Of a DNA stretch of 64,000 nucleotides, positions 23,499 through 34,964 are shown piece by piece. Location of the stretch: the NCBI GenBank assembly GCA_025642065.1, contig JAODUP010001171.1, positions 1-64,000 on the forward strand, given 5' to 3'. The notes under the pieces are model-generated. The model had not been told where the DNA came from, made no database searches, and worked only from the letters and a program-made list of their open reading frames with translations. Within the stretch, counting starts at the first letter, position 1; every line of letters begins with the position of its first letter. A program made the translations under genes and the position numbers. Origin of the DNA: Paralvinella palmiformis (lineage: Eukaryota; Annelida; Polychaeta; Terebellida; Alvinellidae).

Positions 23499-23814
23499 TG
23501 CGCGTGCCAGACATTGCGGCGCGTGTTTTATTTAAATGTTTTGGTTCATTCTGGTTGTAAAGATTGACACAATAAAGGGTTAGTGACGGGTAGGTCATAG
23601 TATTTATTGGATTTGTATGCATGATATTATGAGGAATAGAAACACTGCATTGTATCTGGAGTGGTTTTATATAACAACCTCAGTTGCATATACAATTCAT
23701 CTCAGTAGTGTCTAGGAATATAATTCTTTACTAAGTCTAGTTATGTCCATTTTGTTTTATTAAATTCAAAGCTAACCTTAGTCTGCTTGTGATTAGCAAC
23801 ACTAGAACCTATAT

Positions 23815-24154
23815 TATAATTATAGTTTGTAGAGCACAAATTAAGGTTTAGAAATGTAAATATTTAGAATGGGAAGTCTACCATAACGGTTTGCTTTAGC
23901 ACAGCTGTACATTTTTTAATAGTGACTAGAAGAATCGTCCAGAGGTCCAATTCTTGCCTCGAGATTCTTTGCTACTGTCGTTTTCGAAAAGACCAAAACA
24001 CCCAGAGATTATGTTTTTTCGGATATGGGCAGGATTTGTTTATCTAATCTAACCTAGAATGAAACAGAGATAAACAACTGTAGTGTCGAAATCTGTTTAT
24101 CTACCCATTTATTTCGAACCACAATAAATTAGCACTGTATGTAATTCGTTTTGG
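23815..24154. other. No recognisable feature
   Basis: Single-copy AT-rich sequence between the duplication and Rep5. Confidence 0.5.
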
Positions 24155-24420
24155 TCAAATTAGTTATCGTGTTTATTGTTAACTTACCATTGAATCACAC
24201 GCACGCGTTGTTTACTGCTAGCTGTGGCGTGAAATGGTACTTTTTATACGGGCTTCCGCTTCGACATACAACTATTTCCCATTGCCATTTGTCGCATACG
24301 AAAAGCGGATTAGCTGATACAAACAGGCTGATGATTGGCCCAGCCATATATCTAGGCCCACGTATGTTTTGATATTTTAAGGTGTAGATTTAGCTTCATG
24401 AATATAGATTTATTTATGTA
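24155..24420 (+). repeat. Rep5 copy 1
   Basis: Aligns with 41,680-41,950 and 46,600-46,860, and in part inverted with 39,887-39,970. Common blocks are CCATTGAA.C(A)CACGCAC, AGCTGTGG(C/T)GT.AA.TGGTA, CGCATACGAAAA..GAATTAGCTG-like and CAGGCTGATGA. No frame is shared, so this is a non-coding dispersed repeat of unknown class. Confidence 0.65.
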
Positions 24421-25460
24421 TAGATCTATGGAGGTATGGTATTTGTAGGATGTACTGACGTCAATAACACTACAGTCTGACGTCATAACATTTCTAACAG
24501 ATATATCTAACATATCAGATATAGTAGATATATCTTTGTGTGATATATAGTTTCTTCGGAAATCCTATCTAGACATACCAACATACGAAGATTTCAATTT
24601 TTCTTGTTTGATCATATCAGACTATTCTTAATTACATGCTTTAAAACGAAGCATCCACATCACTTATATATTCCATAATTGCAATATGACATGCCATCCA
24701 TCTAAATAAGCAATATATAAATGCCATACTTTCCAAATGGATGATATGGATAATTCATTTTCACACGTTATATCATCACCGCATTTCAAAGTATTCAGAA
24801 AAATCGATTAGACTTTTCATCTGGACATGTCCTGTGATTGTGTTATCCCGAATATCCATCCAACATAATAACTGAGCTATTGCCTCTCCAGTTTCCTCCA
24901 AAAGTGAAAAAAAACGACATTTCTATAATAGATATCAACTGAAGTTATTTTGCGATCGTGTTCTATTTCGGCAATAATTAATATACTTATACTATAAATT
25001 GCGTAACAAAGGTTTATAGGACAATATATATACACCATCAACATTCGTTGTTAATTATAAAGGAAAATTGTATTGCTCAGCTTAGCAATTTCTAGTCTGA
25101 CAGCAGGAATATTTAGATTTCAAAGCATTATATTTGTATTTTTCAAACTTAGTTAGAAACGTTTTCAATATAGCTTATAATAATATAGCTTTTATACTTG
25201 TGCTAGCTACAGCTAAGAGGAATATAAATATAGAAGAGTTTGATATAAATGTTAAATAACACGACAAAAGAACGTGATAAAACAAGGACTCGACAACAAA
25301 TCTAGCTTATCGTAGCTCAATAAGCAATATAGACAATAATAAATCTGACCATTTAAAAAATCAAAACTCGACTAATAACAATGAGGCTGAAGATGACGTA
25401 AGACAAGAAAAGTGATAAATACATAGATATATTGATGCGATGAAGGTAACATTGGTTGAT
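24420..25460 (-). repeat. Rep2 copy 2 (inverted)
   Basis: The reverse complement aligns with 30,600-31,790 and 27,800-28,060. Shared blocks are GACGTCATCTT(C/A)(A)G, TACGATAAGCT(A/G)GATTTG, ACTTCAGTTGATATCTAT, AGCTCAGTTATTATGTTGG, CATGTCCAGATGAAAA and the palindromic TATC/GATA cluster near 24,500-24,540. No coding capacity is visible. It lies directly between Rep5 and Rep3. Confidence 0.7.
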
Positions 25461-25559
25461 CTTTCATTCCTAATCTCCCAGTGTTGTTACACAATGCCAT
25501 CATATTCCCATTATATTTACTTTGATTCAGTTGTTACTACCGTCCCATGCTAGTGTAGC

Positions 25560-25714
25560 AAATTGGTTGTGTGGTTGATTTCTGTGTCACAACATCAATG
25601 ACAAAATATGATTATGTCAGACAGGAGGCATGATATTTAGCTATGAGGTCATAGTGAGGGAAACATCATTAGAGGTTTTCCACAAAGGTAAATTAAATTA
25701 GCGTCACGAAGAAG

Positions 25715-25750
<36 letters not shown>

Positions 25751-26010
25751 ATATATATATTAACATATTTATTACTCACCCAGAGTAACTGTTATGTTGG
25801 ATACTGATCGAGCAAGGTACCAACAAAATTGAATGTTAAGCAAACACGATAGGTACACCGTGAGACATAAGGTGAAGGAATAACTGTTATGACAAGACGT
25901 AAAATGAGGTACATATCATCAGGTCATGCCAACGGCCAAGTATCTCATTACCTATGTAGTTTTACTCTCATGAGTAAAGATCAGTAAGGGGAGTAAAACG
26001 TTGAGTATGT
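25560..26010 (+). repeat. Rep3 copy 1
   Basis: Aligns with 31,880-32,260. Shared blocks are ATACTGATCGAG, TAGGTACACCGTGA.ACATA, GGTGAAG.A.TAAC and ATCA(G/C)G.CATGCC. A (TA)n tract at 25,713-25,760 interrupts this copy. Confidence 0.65.
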
Positions 26011-26026
26011 GTATTTGTGTTAGTGT

Positions 26027-26051
26027 GTGTGTGTTAGTATGTGTGTTTTAG

Positions 26052-26092
<41 letters not shown>
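26027..26092. repeat. (GT)n microsatellite
   Basis: About 19 GT units from 26,053 with shorter GTGT runs in front. Together they generate a false 63-codon frame. Confidence 0.95.
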
Positions 26093-26094
<2 letters not shown>

Positions 26095-26880
26095 GGTCAA
26101 AAGTGATATCGATGTAGTATTAAGCAAAACTCTACACGTGAAAGGAGGTAAATGTTTTGTTAAGTATGTTGTGATATCCACTCTCATATGCTGTGAGAGT
26201 TTATATGATATACCATAATAACTAAAACAAGGGTCCTGGTACGGAGCTCTCGAAATGTCATCGTTAATTTATAATGCGCATGTTTCAATAACTGTTGCTT
26301 TGCACACAAAAAAGTTAACTATAATTTGTGTAATTAAAAATAATAAATAACTTACATTGCTAAATGATGGCACCCCCCCCCCGCGATATGTATTTGGGCA
26401 GGATAAAACAAAATATTGATAACTCCCAACAAAAGATGATCATGAAATAGGAACTACGTCACGGAAATGGCTTAATAATGGCCAACATCAAAAATAGTTG
26501 TTTATATATGTGAATTATGCTGTCGATTACAAACAATAAACTGGAAAGTAGTTTTTAGACGATGGATAAAGGGCATACAAATATTACAGGCATTGTCTTG
26601 AATAATTGCCGGCTTATAATAAGGGGTGATGCTATTATAAAAAACAAATATACCGAGCTCATTTAGGTGGTCATATATGACAAACAAATATGTATATCAA
26701 AAGAAAGATGAAATTAGGACAGACAAACCACACAAACAAACATATACCCAATCAGCACACATTGAGATAGACACATAACACGTGCGATATACGACACAAT
26801 ATAGTATGGGATAATTAGCTCACAGTGGACTTATTACATCATAGCTGTCGTAGAAAATATATAAATATGTAGTGTGTGTG
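26090..26880 (+). repeat. Rep1 copy 2 (partial)
   Basis: Corresponds to the middle of Rep1. Shared blocks are GATATACCATAA..A(C)TAAA, GGGTCCTGG, AATGCGCAT(G)TT, CTACGTCACGGAAATGGCTT and TGTATATGTGAATT-like, and at the right end GATATACGACACAATA as in copy 1. A C-run of ten (26,373-26,382) lies inside. No conserved frame. Confidence 0.65.
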
Positions 26881-26995
26881 CGCGCACACACACACACGCA
26901 CACACACACATGCACATACGTACACACACACAATCACATACACACGCAGGCACATATGTACACACAGATACACACATACACACACACACACTAAT
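26874..26995. repeat. (CA)n-rich tract
   Basis: Imperfect CA repeats with GCGC at the left edge. The 73-codon His/Thr frame is an artefact. Confidence 0.95.
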
Positions 26996-27579
26996 CCACC
27001 TACCCCGTCTTTATCCGAACATGTCCAGTAAAACCCACTGTGAACCTGTTTTAATAACCACGAAAGACATATTACATTTTAACTACCTGTCCTGATAACT
27101 GACCTTTCGATCTCAACTCAAAATAGATATTTGTGTCAGTTCATTGCAGGGTTTGTCCTTCTCATAAGATTACAAACTATTTTATTAGGCTTCAGATTTG
27201 CGATTTGTTTCCTTTTGATCAGCATTATGTCTTTACATTCACTATTTTTTGTTTTGTGGATTTAATTTACTTCCTTCCGGCATTGTATAATTATTGTAGC
27301 GAGAACGTTGTATTTTTATGCTAATGAAGAAATTAAACGAAAAAGATATAGAGTTGGATGGATCACAGAAATTCCGTGGAGCTGACAGGAGGATCAAGAG
27401 AAAGTCAACCACACACATTAGGGGAAGAAATATTTTATTCGAGAAAGATTTATGAATAAAAACTTGTTCAATGCGTCCCTCACTTTGGACTAATAACTAA
27501 ATACCACGGCTTCTGTCAGACACTATCATATGCTGTCACTGATCCTCGGACGCATTAATCAATCACGTAACCAATTTGT
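26996..27579. other. No recognisable feature
   Basis: AT-rich. The short hydrophobic 63-codon frame at 27,133-27,324 has no support. Confidence 0.5.
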
Positions 27580-28200
27580 TACACTCACTCACGACCACAA
27601 TAAGAACTTAATCAAAGTAAATAGAATGGAAAATTGCCACCAAAATCATTTGTCATAAATAAACTCGGTTGATCTCAATACATTATCTTTGATGAGGCTG
27701 ATAATAATGATGCCTAATGATGACAGTCATGATTATAATGGTCTTTAGCAGAAAGCCAACCGTTAACGCTGAAAAGTGGTTGTGATTGAACGACGGCATT
27801 ATATAACAACACTGAGAGATGACGAATGAAACATCCACCGATGATCGCTTCATCATATTAATATCTCCATTCGAGATTACATTAATTATCGTCCCATTAG
27901 TTGCTTGACGTCATCTTCAGCTTCACTGTTATTAGTCAAAATTTTCTTTTTGAAATGGTAACATTTAATATTATCTATGTTGTTTATTTAGCTACGATAA
28001 GCTGGATTTGTTGAAGTTATTGAGTCCGTGCTGCTCTATCACGGTTTATTGTTTTATAAAGATGATACGTCATTTCTTCCTGTTGTCTGTAATCGGGAAT
28101 ATTGACAACACAATTACAAAATCCATATTATTAGGATTACCAGGCCTAACCATGTTTGAAGAATGCAAATATAATGCTTCGAAATCGATATTTTCATAAC
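27580..28200 (+). repeat. Rep2 copy 3
   Basis: A good direct match to 30,355-30,930, about 85% over 570 bases by eye, for example AAGAACTTAATCAAAGTAAA, TTGTCATAAATAAACTCGGT and AACACAATTACAAAATCCAT. The repeat period to the next copy is about 2.77 kb. Only the left half of Rep2 is present. Rep1 copy 3 follows at once. Confidence 0.8.
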
Positions 28201-28239
28201 TACCGCCTGGATTGATTAGATCCCAAAAATAATATCCCA

Positions 28240-30233
28240 AACTTCCCGATTTTCGTTAACTTACTATTTAGCTCTAGTCCTCAGTGCTGTTCTTGTTGTG
28301 GCAAATACTGGCTAAAAGATAGCGACATTAACGTATTTATTTACGCAGGTGAGTCGATAATCTCCGCCCAAAGACTAACTTCTCAGGATTGCAACGAGAG
28401 TACAGTTGTTTAACAATATAGTCAAATTCTACAATTTTTCATCACCTTTAGCATATAATCATTAAGAGTAGAGTGAGATAGGTGACCATACGTATTTTCG
28501 CTGTTGACCACTTTCCAGTTTAATTAGATAATCAAGCCGAATATTGTTATCAATAGTGGACCAACATATGAAGGGCATAATTAACACCAGGATTCTATCT
28601 TATAATCTACACGTTTACTGTAGTTTTGATCAATAATTGCACCATCAAATCGCCACATCAACTATAGAGTAAACGTAAATACTTCGCGGCTGAATGTTGC
28701 TGTCTAAAGATGAAAAGGTTTCAAAATTCCAGTTCTGGACGATATTGTTTTCAGACTATAAGATTTCAGCCCTGTAATAATGCAAGATGTTTTGTAAAGT
28801 ATGTATTTTGATCCATTCTCAATCACTGTAATAGTTTCAGTGATATACCATAACTGCTTAAATTAGGGTCCTGGGTTAGTAACCTAGAAATATCATCGCA
28901 AATGTATAATGCGCATTTCACGATCACTGTTTGCACAAAATAACGACGAACCAGAATTAACGAAAAACACGTATTACAAATAGTTAATAACTTCAACAAA
29001 AGAACAACACGTCCTATTTATAAGTGGCATCTCGTTAATATCATTCAGTTCTGTACCAAGTTCCTGCGTGGCACCAAACAGGATAAAGACCGAAAACTTA
29101 CATCACTGAATGTTAACGTCCCCCTTCCCTATGCGTATTTCGGAAGGATACACATAATAAAGATAGTATCTCTCTACAAAGGATGGCCATGGTATACCGA
29201 CTATGTCACGGAAACGGCTTGATGTTAGTTAACATTAATTATATAAAGTTTAAAAAATAGTTTATATATGTGAATTGTGATGTCAATTAGAAACATTTAA
29301 TTGAAAAGTAGTTTTTCGACGATAGCTGAAGGGGCATAACTATAATACGGAACTTGTATCGAATAATTGCCAGATTGAAATAAATAAATGTATGTATGTA
29401 TGTATATGTCAACCACAAAGAGAAGAATTTCGTTTGATGTTCTAACATTAATTGGTTTTATCCTTTAAATACAATATCAACAACAAAACATAAGTATGCC
29501 AATTAAAAGTTTTTAAGCTTAAATTAATAATAGACTACCAACATACTTCGTCTAGTTACAGATTGACCTCTGAATATAATATTGTTTTTGTATTTGTAAA
29601 ACAATCTATAATAGCTCACGTTTTGTGGTATAAATTCTTCTCTGATTTGAATAATAATATAAAATTAATTCTGAATATTTATAATATTTTAGGAAAGTTT
29701 TCTTAGTGAAAACATTTGTTGGGCTTTTTTTGGTATCTTTTAAAATACTGAATTGTTTTAAATAACTAAATGGAGAAGGAAAGGTTGGTTCAAAAAGATT
29801 ATTCATTATTTTTCCAATATGTTTCAATCATACCAGATACAGAAGGACAAAAGAAAGATAGAATAATTACTAGTTAAATTCGATAAATCTAATGCGAAAT
29901 TATTTAAGAATAGCTCAGCATTATAAAGACTGGATATATTACTAGTAATGTACAGCTTAAGACATGTCAATATATTACATATTTACTATAATTAACCATC
30001 CGAAGTAAGCAGTTCATCAATCTTACTGTGTCAAATGATTGGACAAACACATCCGGTCAGGTGACTAAGAATATTAAGCAATTCCACTTCCTGTATTACA
30101 GCGGATGGATATTCCGGATAGCTATTTGTTGTTCGACTGACAGAGGTATCTCTTTAATGTGAAAGAGCATTTTGTATTTATAATGAGGGTCTCTGTATAC
30201 AAGTCATTCCTACCATAGGACAGAGTACATTAT

Positions 30234-30236
<3 letters not shown>
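28240..30236 (+). repeat. Rep1 copy 3 (long form)
   Basis: One of the two most complete copies, collinear over about 1.9 kb with 36,130-37,972. It begins at CTCGTCCTCAGTG-like sequence and ends near CTGACAGAGGT.T..T..AATGTGAA, with ACACATCCGGTCAGGTGACTA in the last 250 bases. The frames inside (63-73 codons) are not conserved in the other copy. No terminal repeat, long frame or poly-A tail is evident, so the class is unknown. A (TA)n tract follows. Confidence 0.75.

Positions 30237-30306
<70 letters not shown>
30237..30306. repeat. (TA)n microsatellite
   Basis: About 35 TA units marking the boundary between Rep1 copy 3 and Rep2 copy 4. Confidence 0.95.
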
Positions 30307-30309
<3 letters not shown>

Positions 30310-30354
30310 ATATACTGTCATTGATGCAGTGAGACATATATCAACTAATCAACC

Positions 30355-31790
30355 AATTTGTTACACTCACACAGGACGATAATAAGAACTTAATCAAAGT
30401 AAATAGAATGGATAATTGCCACCAAAATCACTTGTCATAAATAAACTCGGTCGATCTCAATACATTATCTTTGATGAGACTGATAATAATGATGGCTAAT
30501 GATGACAGTCATGATAAGGATTGTCTTTAGTAGAAAGATAACCGCTAACAATGGGAAGATGGTGTGACTGAATGATGGAATTATATAAGAACGCTGAGAG
30601 ATGACAAATGAAACGCCCACCGATGATCGCTTCATCAAGTCAATATTTCCATTTGAGATAAACCTAATTATCGGGCTCTTTCCTTGTCTGACGTCATCTT
30701 AGGCATCACTGTTAGTACTGAAGTTTTGCCTTTTTAAATGACTAGATTTAATAGTATCTAAGCTGTGACAAGCTGGATTTTGGTGTGTTGTTGAGTCCTT
30801 GTTCTATCAAGGTCTATTGTTATGTAACTATGATATGGAATTTTTTATATGATATTTCTTTTTCTCGACTTTTCTGTTATCAGTAATTGACAACATTGAC
30901 AACACAATTACAAAATCCATATTATTAAAAGGGATATTGAAAATACATATTTAATCTGCATTTTATAATTTTAGCTTAGAAATGGTTGGATTGAAGAATA
31001 CATTTTATTTGTCGCTTGGAACAAATGCTAATGACGTTTTGAAGTAATTGCGATTTGCGTTATAAATAGTTTAAACGCTTTGTTATAATAGTTTCAGTAT
31101 ATTATCTGTAATTCCTGCTGAAATTGAACACAATCACCGAAACACTTCAGTTGATATCTATCACACAAATGTCACGTTTGTATAAATTATGGTTCAGATT
31201 GAAGAAGGAGTAGTTCAGTTGCTATGTTGGGTGAATACCTGTTCAAAGGCTGTGAAAACAAAATCAGAGGATATGTCCAGATGAAATATCTAATCAATTT
31301 ATCTGAATAGCATTGGCATATGATGTGTCTGTATGAATTGTCTATGTGATGAATTAGAAAAAGAAATGGTATGGTAATATGACGTACCTAAATTAATTAT
31401 CTATATCATGCATTTAGAAAGTATGGTATTTATATATTGGTTCTTTGGATAGCACATCAGGATGCAATTATAGAACATATTGGTGATGTTGATGGCTGAC
31501 ATTTATACATGGTAAACAACATTATTTCATATTTTTGTTTTAACATAGTATGTAATTTAGTACGGACCCACGATATGTCCAAGGAAGAAGCATAGAAAAT
31601 ATTGTTTGTTGGTTGGGGTCTAGATAGCATTTCTGAAAACAACGATCATATATCACATAAATATTTATCTGACATATATGCTACATCAGATATATCTGAT
31701 ATATCAAGTACACCTGATCTGGAAACAAAATTATGTCGTCAGTCTGAGATATTATAGACGTCAGAACAACCTACTTAACCATAAATGTAA
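30355..31790 (+). repeat. Rep2 copy 4 (longest form)
   Basis: The left part repeats 27,580-28,140 directly; the right part repeats 24,420-25,010 inverted. The tRNA-like core lies at about 31,205-31,300, with A-box-like TAGTTCAGTTG, B-box-like TGTTCAAAGGCT and then TATGTCCAGATGAAA. A perfect palindrome TCAGATATATCTGA occurs at 31,686-31,699. The unit is about 1.4 kb with no frame longer than 61 codons. Confidence 0.75.
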
Positions 31791-31879
31791 CATTTTTAAC
31801 AGGTGACACACATTAGGCTAGGTATAATGGTTAGTATATGTCAGCGTGGGAGTCTAGGTGTTACACGTCACAGTTACCT

Positions 31880-32260
31880 GTAAAGAGAGTTTATTAAAGC
31901 TAGGTTCGAAATACTTGATAATTGGTTATGATCAGGTAATGGTATCCATCAGACGTTTTACTCAGAGGTAAAATAATGTAAAGTGTGATGAAGAAGATAA
32001 TATATTAGCTCATAAATTGTCAACCCAGACTAACTCTTATGTTAAATACTGATCGAGTATGGTACTAATAGAACTAACAAAATGAATGGCATAGACGCAT
32101 GATAAGTACACCGTGATACATACGGTGAAGCAGTAACAGCTTGGGCAGCTGGGTAAACTGATATAAATATCACCAGGGCATGCCTACAGCCAGGTATTTC
32201 ATTACTTATATAATTTTACTGTCATGAAGAATTAAGATTAATATGGGTAGTAACAAATGG
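31880..32260 (+). repeat. Rep3 copy 2
   Basis: Second copy of the segment at 25,560-26,010, here without an internal microsatellite. It follows Rep2 copy 4 directly, as copy 1 follows the inverted Rep2 copy. Confidence 0.65.
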
Positions 32261-32280
32261 CGTGTATGTGTATTAGACCC

Positions 32281-32440
32281 CCCCACCGCTTGGGTTGACC
32301 CGTTCGGGTTAATCCAACCCGCAACCGTTGGTCGGGTTGGGAGGATTGAAACCTTTCTTCTGGTGACGGGTTGGATTTCGGTTTAAGTCTTGTGGGTTGG
32401 GTTCGGGTTGTTTTCTTGTTGGTTGGGCATGGGTTGCTTG
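32281..32440. repeat. GGGTT-rich island 1
   Basis: Irregular repeats of GGGTTG, GGGTTCGGG and CGGGTTGG, with one segment (AATCCAACCCGCAACC) in the opposite orientation. Very G/T-skewed against an AT-rich background. Confidence 0.8.
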
Positions 32441-32917
32441 AAATGTATTATTTAAATACAAATAAATTGCTAATCCGCCTCCTGTTATTCCGCAAATGCT
32501 TACTCAATACCAATACCATTCATTACTATATACATACCCCCGCTATTACCACCACACACTGACTGTGAAATTTTCTGGTAACCTATGAATTGATTGACAA
32601 CATGTCAAGGTCATTAGGTGGTGATCATGACGGTGTTGATACTACGATCAGCGATATATTAAATACAGATACAGTTGGCGTTAACAAAGGATCAAAAGCC
32701 CAGTGTAATTAACCATCCACAAAGCTGAAATCATGTAGTTTAGATAACACCCTATTCATGAATGGTTCTATATATTATACTAAATGGTCACTACACAACA
32801 CTACATGATTGTATTATAAAGATGTGAATAAGCTACAACGGAAAGGTTGAGTTTTGTATTCACTTATTTATAAACTTATAAACAGGAATGTTGTCTGTTT
32901 CGGTTTCGGACTTCATT
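32441..32917. other. Unique spacer between the two GGGTT islands
   Basis: AT-rich sequence with no frame, tRNA-like box or partner copy in the window. Confidence 0.5.
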
Positions 32918-33052
32918 ATTGTGGGTTGGGTTGGGCACGGGTTCAATAGCATTTTTTGTAGGGGTTGGGGTCTGGTTGAGATCTGTGGGTTTGGTTTGGG
33001 TGTGGGTTTAGTAGTTGCAGGTTGGGTAGGGTACTGGTTCGGTTTTCCAACA
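32918..33052. repeat. GGGTT-rich island 2
   Basis: G/T-skewed stretch made of GTGGGTTGGG, GGGGTTGGGG, TGGGTTTGG and related words. It also yields a Gly/Trp/Val-rich frame (32,888-33,181) that I regard as accidental. Confidence 0.8.
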
Positions 33053-33079
33053 CGTTCAACGCTCCAGAGTCTATGTGTT

Positions 33080-33130
33080 TATGTCGGTGCGTGTGTGTGT
33101 ATGTGTGTGTGTATGTCTGTGAGTGTGAAT
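33080..33130. repeat. (GT)n-rich tract
   Basis: Short, imperfect GTGTGT tract just after island 2. It generates short Cys/Val frames. Confidence 0.9.
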
Positions 33131-33179
33131 GGATATGGGCTGGTCATCTTCATTGGTGTTCAAAAATGTTTCAGTTATT

Positions 33180-33430
33180 AACATCAATACTCATCTGCCA
33201 ACACTGGCACCTTACTCGTGCCATTTGAAACATAAGATAGGACTCATTGTCTCTAACCTTCAACGATCACTCTACATCAGGAGACTGTCTACGTTATGTT
33301 TATTGTATGTCATAGTTCGAGCTATCGGTCTCCTAACAAACTATTTATGAGGTTCTTTTTCATTTAATAATTGACGTTTTCGTAGTCGAGTTTGCTATGT
33401 ATTATGACAGTCTCTCGAATACAACTGATT
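33180..33430 (+). repeat. Rep6 copy 2
   Basis: Partner of 3,420-3,660. It shares ATTGTCTCTAACCTTCA, ACGTTATGTTTATTGT, TATGTCATAGTTCGAGCTAT and AAACTATTTATGAGGTTC, with the same order and orientation. Both copies lie near G/T-rich simple sequence. Confidence 0.6.
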
Positions 33431-33739
33431 CATATCTAACCCAGTTAATAATTTACTTATTCGTTCTAGAATTTATCACGTCTGAGTTTGGCTCTGTCTG
33501 TTTGCGTGTTTATGTGTGCACATATAGTTATGTTTGTGAGTGTGTTTGTGTGGGCGTACTTAATATGATTTATTATTTTGATAAGCGTTATTGTACATAT
33601 ATAGGACGTCAATCCTTGGATGTAGCTTATAACATAACATAACATAACAAACGATTATTTTATTCTCTATCAGATGCAATACCACGCTCAAAACACTTCT
33701 GAACACCAGCTATCCTATTTCCATTAAAACGATCCCAAA

Positions 33740-34080
33740 ATACTTAATTTCCGAACGTTCACGAGCGACTGCTAGCGTGTACTAGACTCGCTAAGGGTTA
33801 TTGTGTGACGTAATCTTTGCGAAACATCACACAGTGCCACAACCTGTTTACAAGTGTTCTGACCACCAGTTGATAGACAAAATGTCAGATTCCGACGAAA
33901 GTTTAGGCATTCTTAGGTATATTTAGCCCTATAGCTTGGAACCACTAGCGAAAAAGGGTCACAAACAATATTAATCGTGAGGAATTATCTAAGGCAAGTA
34001 CTTACGTGGACCCAGAGCACCCACCTGTTCCGCCGACAACTGGCCCCGTTCGAAATTACGAGCTGGATTAGTGTGTATTT
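33740..34080 (+). CDS. CpG-richer patch with possible P2X7-like first exon (broken)
   Basis: This patch has many more CpG dinucleotides than the rest of the window and a CRE-like TGACGTAA near 33,807. An ATG at 33,882 opens MSDSDESLGILRYI, then a stop (33,924), then in the same frame PYSLEPLAKKGHKQ. Shifted by one base, REELSKASTYVDPEHPPVPP runs to a stop at 34,069. An acidic Ser/Asp start followed by a PY.(F/L)EP motif is what I recall for N-termini of the P2X7-like-domain proteins common in molluscs and cnidarians. No zinc-binding core is seen downstream. It could be a decayed exon, a transposon piece or chance. The family link is inference. Confidence 0.25.
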
Positions 34081-34960
34081 GTTTGTGTTGGTATAAGTTG
34101 AATTTATAGGTCAACACACTGGCCCTGAATGTGAATATTTCCCTCCTCCTATCGCACAACTTCGTTTAAAATAAAGCGATAGTTGTTGGTACACAGCAGC
34201 CCGGTGGATGCAAGCGGCTCTTTCATATGAGACCAATTGTTTCGTAATGTTTGGGTTGTTGTTGTTGTTTCGGGCCGAGTTTTGAGGGCCCTTACACGTC
34301 GGTTATAATCATTGGTATTTCATGTATGTTTCTTTGCATAATTGTATGCGACGAGATACACCATTTTATGTGTTTAATAAACACGATATGGACCACGTAA
34401 CAGAAGTTAAACAAGGCGACGTGGAGTGCTTAGGGTCTTTGTTTGGCAAATATGAAGTCATATTCCGAAGTTTTCCGAAGTTTTTTTTATTAAGGTATCG
34501 GCCATGTGATATGCTAGCCCAGCACGTTTTAAAACCACTGTAAATTTATTTCTAGGAAAAAAGGAAATATATGTCTAATTTAAATTTATTTTAGTATACA
34601 ACACTAACATTTTGACTAATTTGGTAAACCTTTTCGAGTGACCATTAATGTCTATTTAATTTTAATATTTTAATAAATTGAATACAAAACCTAATAAATT
34701 GTGAAATAGTATAAAATACATCTTTATTTATCAATATACATGCTAATTTACATAACACATGTTCTAAATACTGTTTTGGCCACTTTATCTGCCGAATTAT
34801 CAGCTATATGGCAATTTCCTAGAGCTGTGATGGCATTAATCATCACTAATATCACAAGAAAGACATCACATTTTGGATCAATTAAACCTAGATACGACTA
34901 TGGGTGCTTGGATTAATAACAAATGTAAGTCCCATTTATGACAATTATAATAATTTAAAA
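34081..34960. other. No confident feature
   Basis: A 73-codon frame at 34,322-34,543 (+) follows the CpG-richer patch (MDHVTEVKQGDVECLGSLFG in its middle). I do not recognise it, and it may or may not belong with the upstream patch. The rest is AT-rich. Confidence 0.35.
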
Positions 34961-34964
34961 AAAA

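Larger units (their letters stand above)
21514..23814 (+). repeat. 2.3 kb tandem duplication, unit 2
   Basis: Second, head-to-tail copy of 19,188-21,513, with a period of 2,326 bases. It ends at AGAACCTATATT, after which the sequence is unique. Its (TA)n tract (21,825-21,897) is longer than in unit 1, as expected for a fast-mutating tract since the duplication. Confidence 0.95.

Noticed and set aside
19188..23814. LTR retrotransposon with two long terminal repeats
   Set aside because: The two units are directly adjacent with no internal region, no TG..CA ends and no primer-binding site; tandem duplication fits better.
24151..24372. 73-codon frame in Rep5 copy 1 (His- and Leu-rich)
   Set aside because: The other Rep5 copies do not keep the frame. 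It is chance within a repeat.
24420..31790. Foldback transposon formed by the inverted Rep2 copies
   Set aside because: The inverted copies are quite diverged and different repeats lie between them; no matching termini or target duplications were seen.
32281..33052. Interstitial telomere
   Set aside because: The words are GGGTTG/GGGTTCGGG without TTAGGG units and without regular spacing.
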